Positions 14,228 to 14,277 of a stretch of DNA of 14,277 bases are shown here, piece after piece. Each line of letters opens with the position of its first letter. Position 1 is the stretch's first letter. The notes under the pieces are model-generated. The model ran no database searches, was not told where the DNA came from, and was given only the letters and a program-made list of their open reading frames with translations. The DNA comes from Hyphomicrobiales bacterium. GTDB taxonomy: Bacteria; Pseudomonadota; Alphaproteobacteria; Rhizobiales; Beijerinckiaceae. Where the stretch lies: positions 1 through 14,277 of the forward strand of contig JANYDZ010000071.1 in NCBI GenBank assembly GCA_025363375.1, given 5' to 3'. The position numbers and the translations under genes are program-made.

Positions 14228-14277
14228 TCAACGCCAAAGCTGCTCGCTGGCGATCCGCGCGCCTTCCGCCATCGCGC
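14228..14277 (-). CDS. Possible C-terminal end of a convergent gene (partial)
   Basis: On the minus strand one frame entering from the right edge reads AMAEGARIASEQLWR and then stops at 14228. Such an Ala/Glu/Arg-rich helical ending is common in bacterial proteins, but sixteen codons are too few to prove coding, and another minus-strand frame remains open through this stretch. If real, a gene on the opposite strand converges on the polysaccharide set and closes it. Confidence 0.25.
   Translation of the reverse strand, partial: AMAEGARIASEQLWR

Noticed and set aside
1..14277. tRNA, rRNA, CRISPR array, insertion sequence or phage gene
   Set aside because: No tRNA-like cloverleaf, regularly spaced repeats, transposase or terminal inverted repeats were noticed; the window is filled with well-assigned genes.

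Overview
The window looks like a chromosomal segment of a flagellated alphaproteobacterium of the Hyphomicrobiales (Rhizobiales). The evidence is the presence of FlbT and FlaF, two flagellin regulators typical of this class, and the gene order flgE-flgK-flgL-flaF-flbT-flgD-fliQ-flhA-fliR, which matches rhizobial flagellar clusters. High GC with strong third-position GC, plus many GTG starts and GTGA/ATGA overlaps, agree. A methanotroph- or Beijerinckia-like host is possible, but that is only a guess.

Left part, bases 1 to about 8225, minus strand: one compact flagellar operon. Read in the direction of transcription it holds a short unrecognised gene whose reading frame appears broken near its end, then the hook protein FlgE, the hook-filament junction proteins FlgK and FlgL, the flagellin regulators FlaF and FlbT, the hook-cap scaffold FlgD, and the export-gate proteins FliQ, FlhA and FliR. 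FliR is cut by the left edge of the window. Spacing is tight (4-base overlaps to 67 bases), so co-transcription is likely. The products build the late part of the flagellum, namely export gate, hook and junction, together with two regulators of flagellin translation.

Middle, about 8226 to 8947: a divergent region followed by a plus-strand PilZ-domain protein that keeps both c-di-GMP-binding motifs. It lies between the motility genes and the surface-polysaccharide genes.

Right part, 8948 to 14133, plus strand: five genes that look like an extracellular polysaccharide locus. They are a GT4 glycosyltransferase, an EpsI-family protein (normally a partner of exosortases), a secreted right-handed parallel beta-helix protein, a StrF-type GT-A glycosyltransferase, and a class I SAM-dependent methyltransferase. 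The last three overlap at their ends and are probably translationally coupled. No exosortase is visible. A weak hairpin plus T-run follows the methyltransferase, and the extreme right edge may hold the last codons of a convergent minus-strand gene.

The most interesting items are the frameshifted, repeat-bearing leader gene of the flagellar operon and the EpsI/beta-helix/StrF/methyltransferase unit without a nearby exosortase. I saw no RNA gene, insertion sequence, CRISPR array or phage gene.
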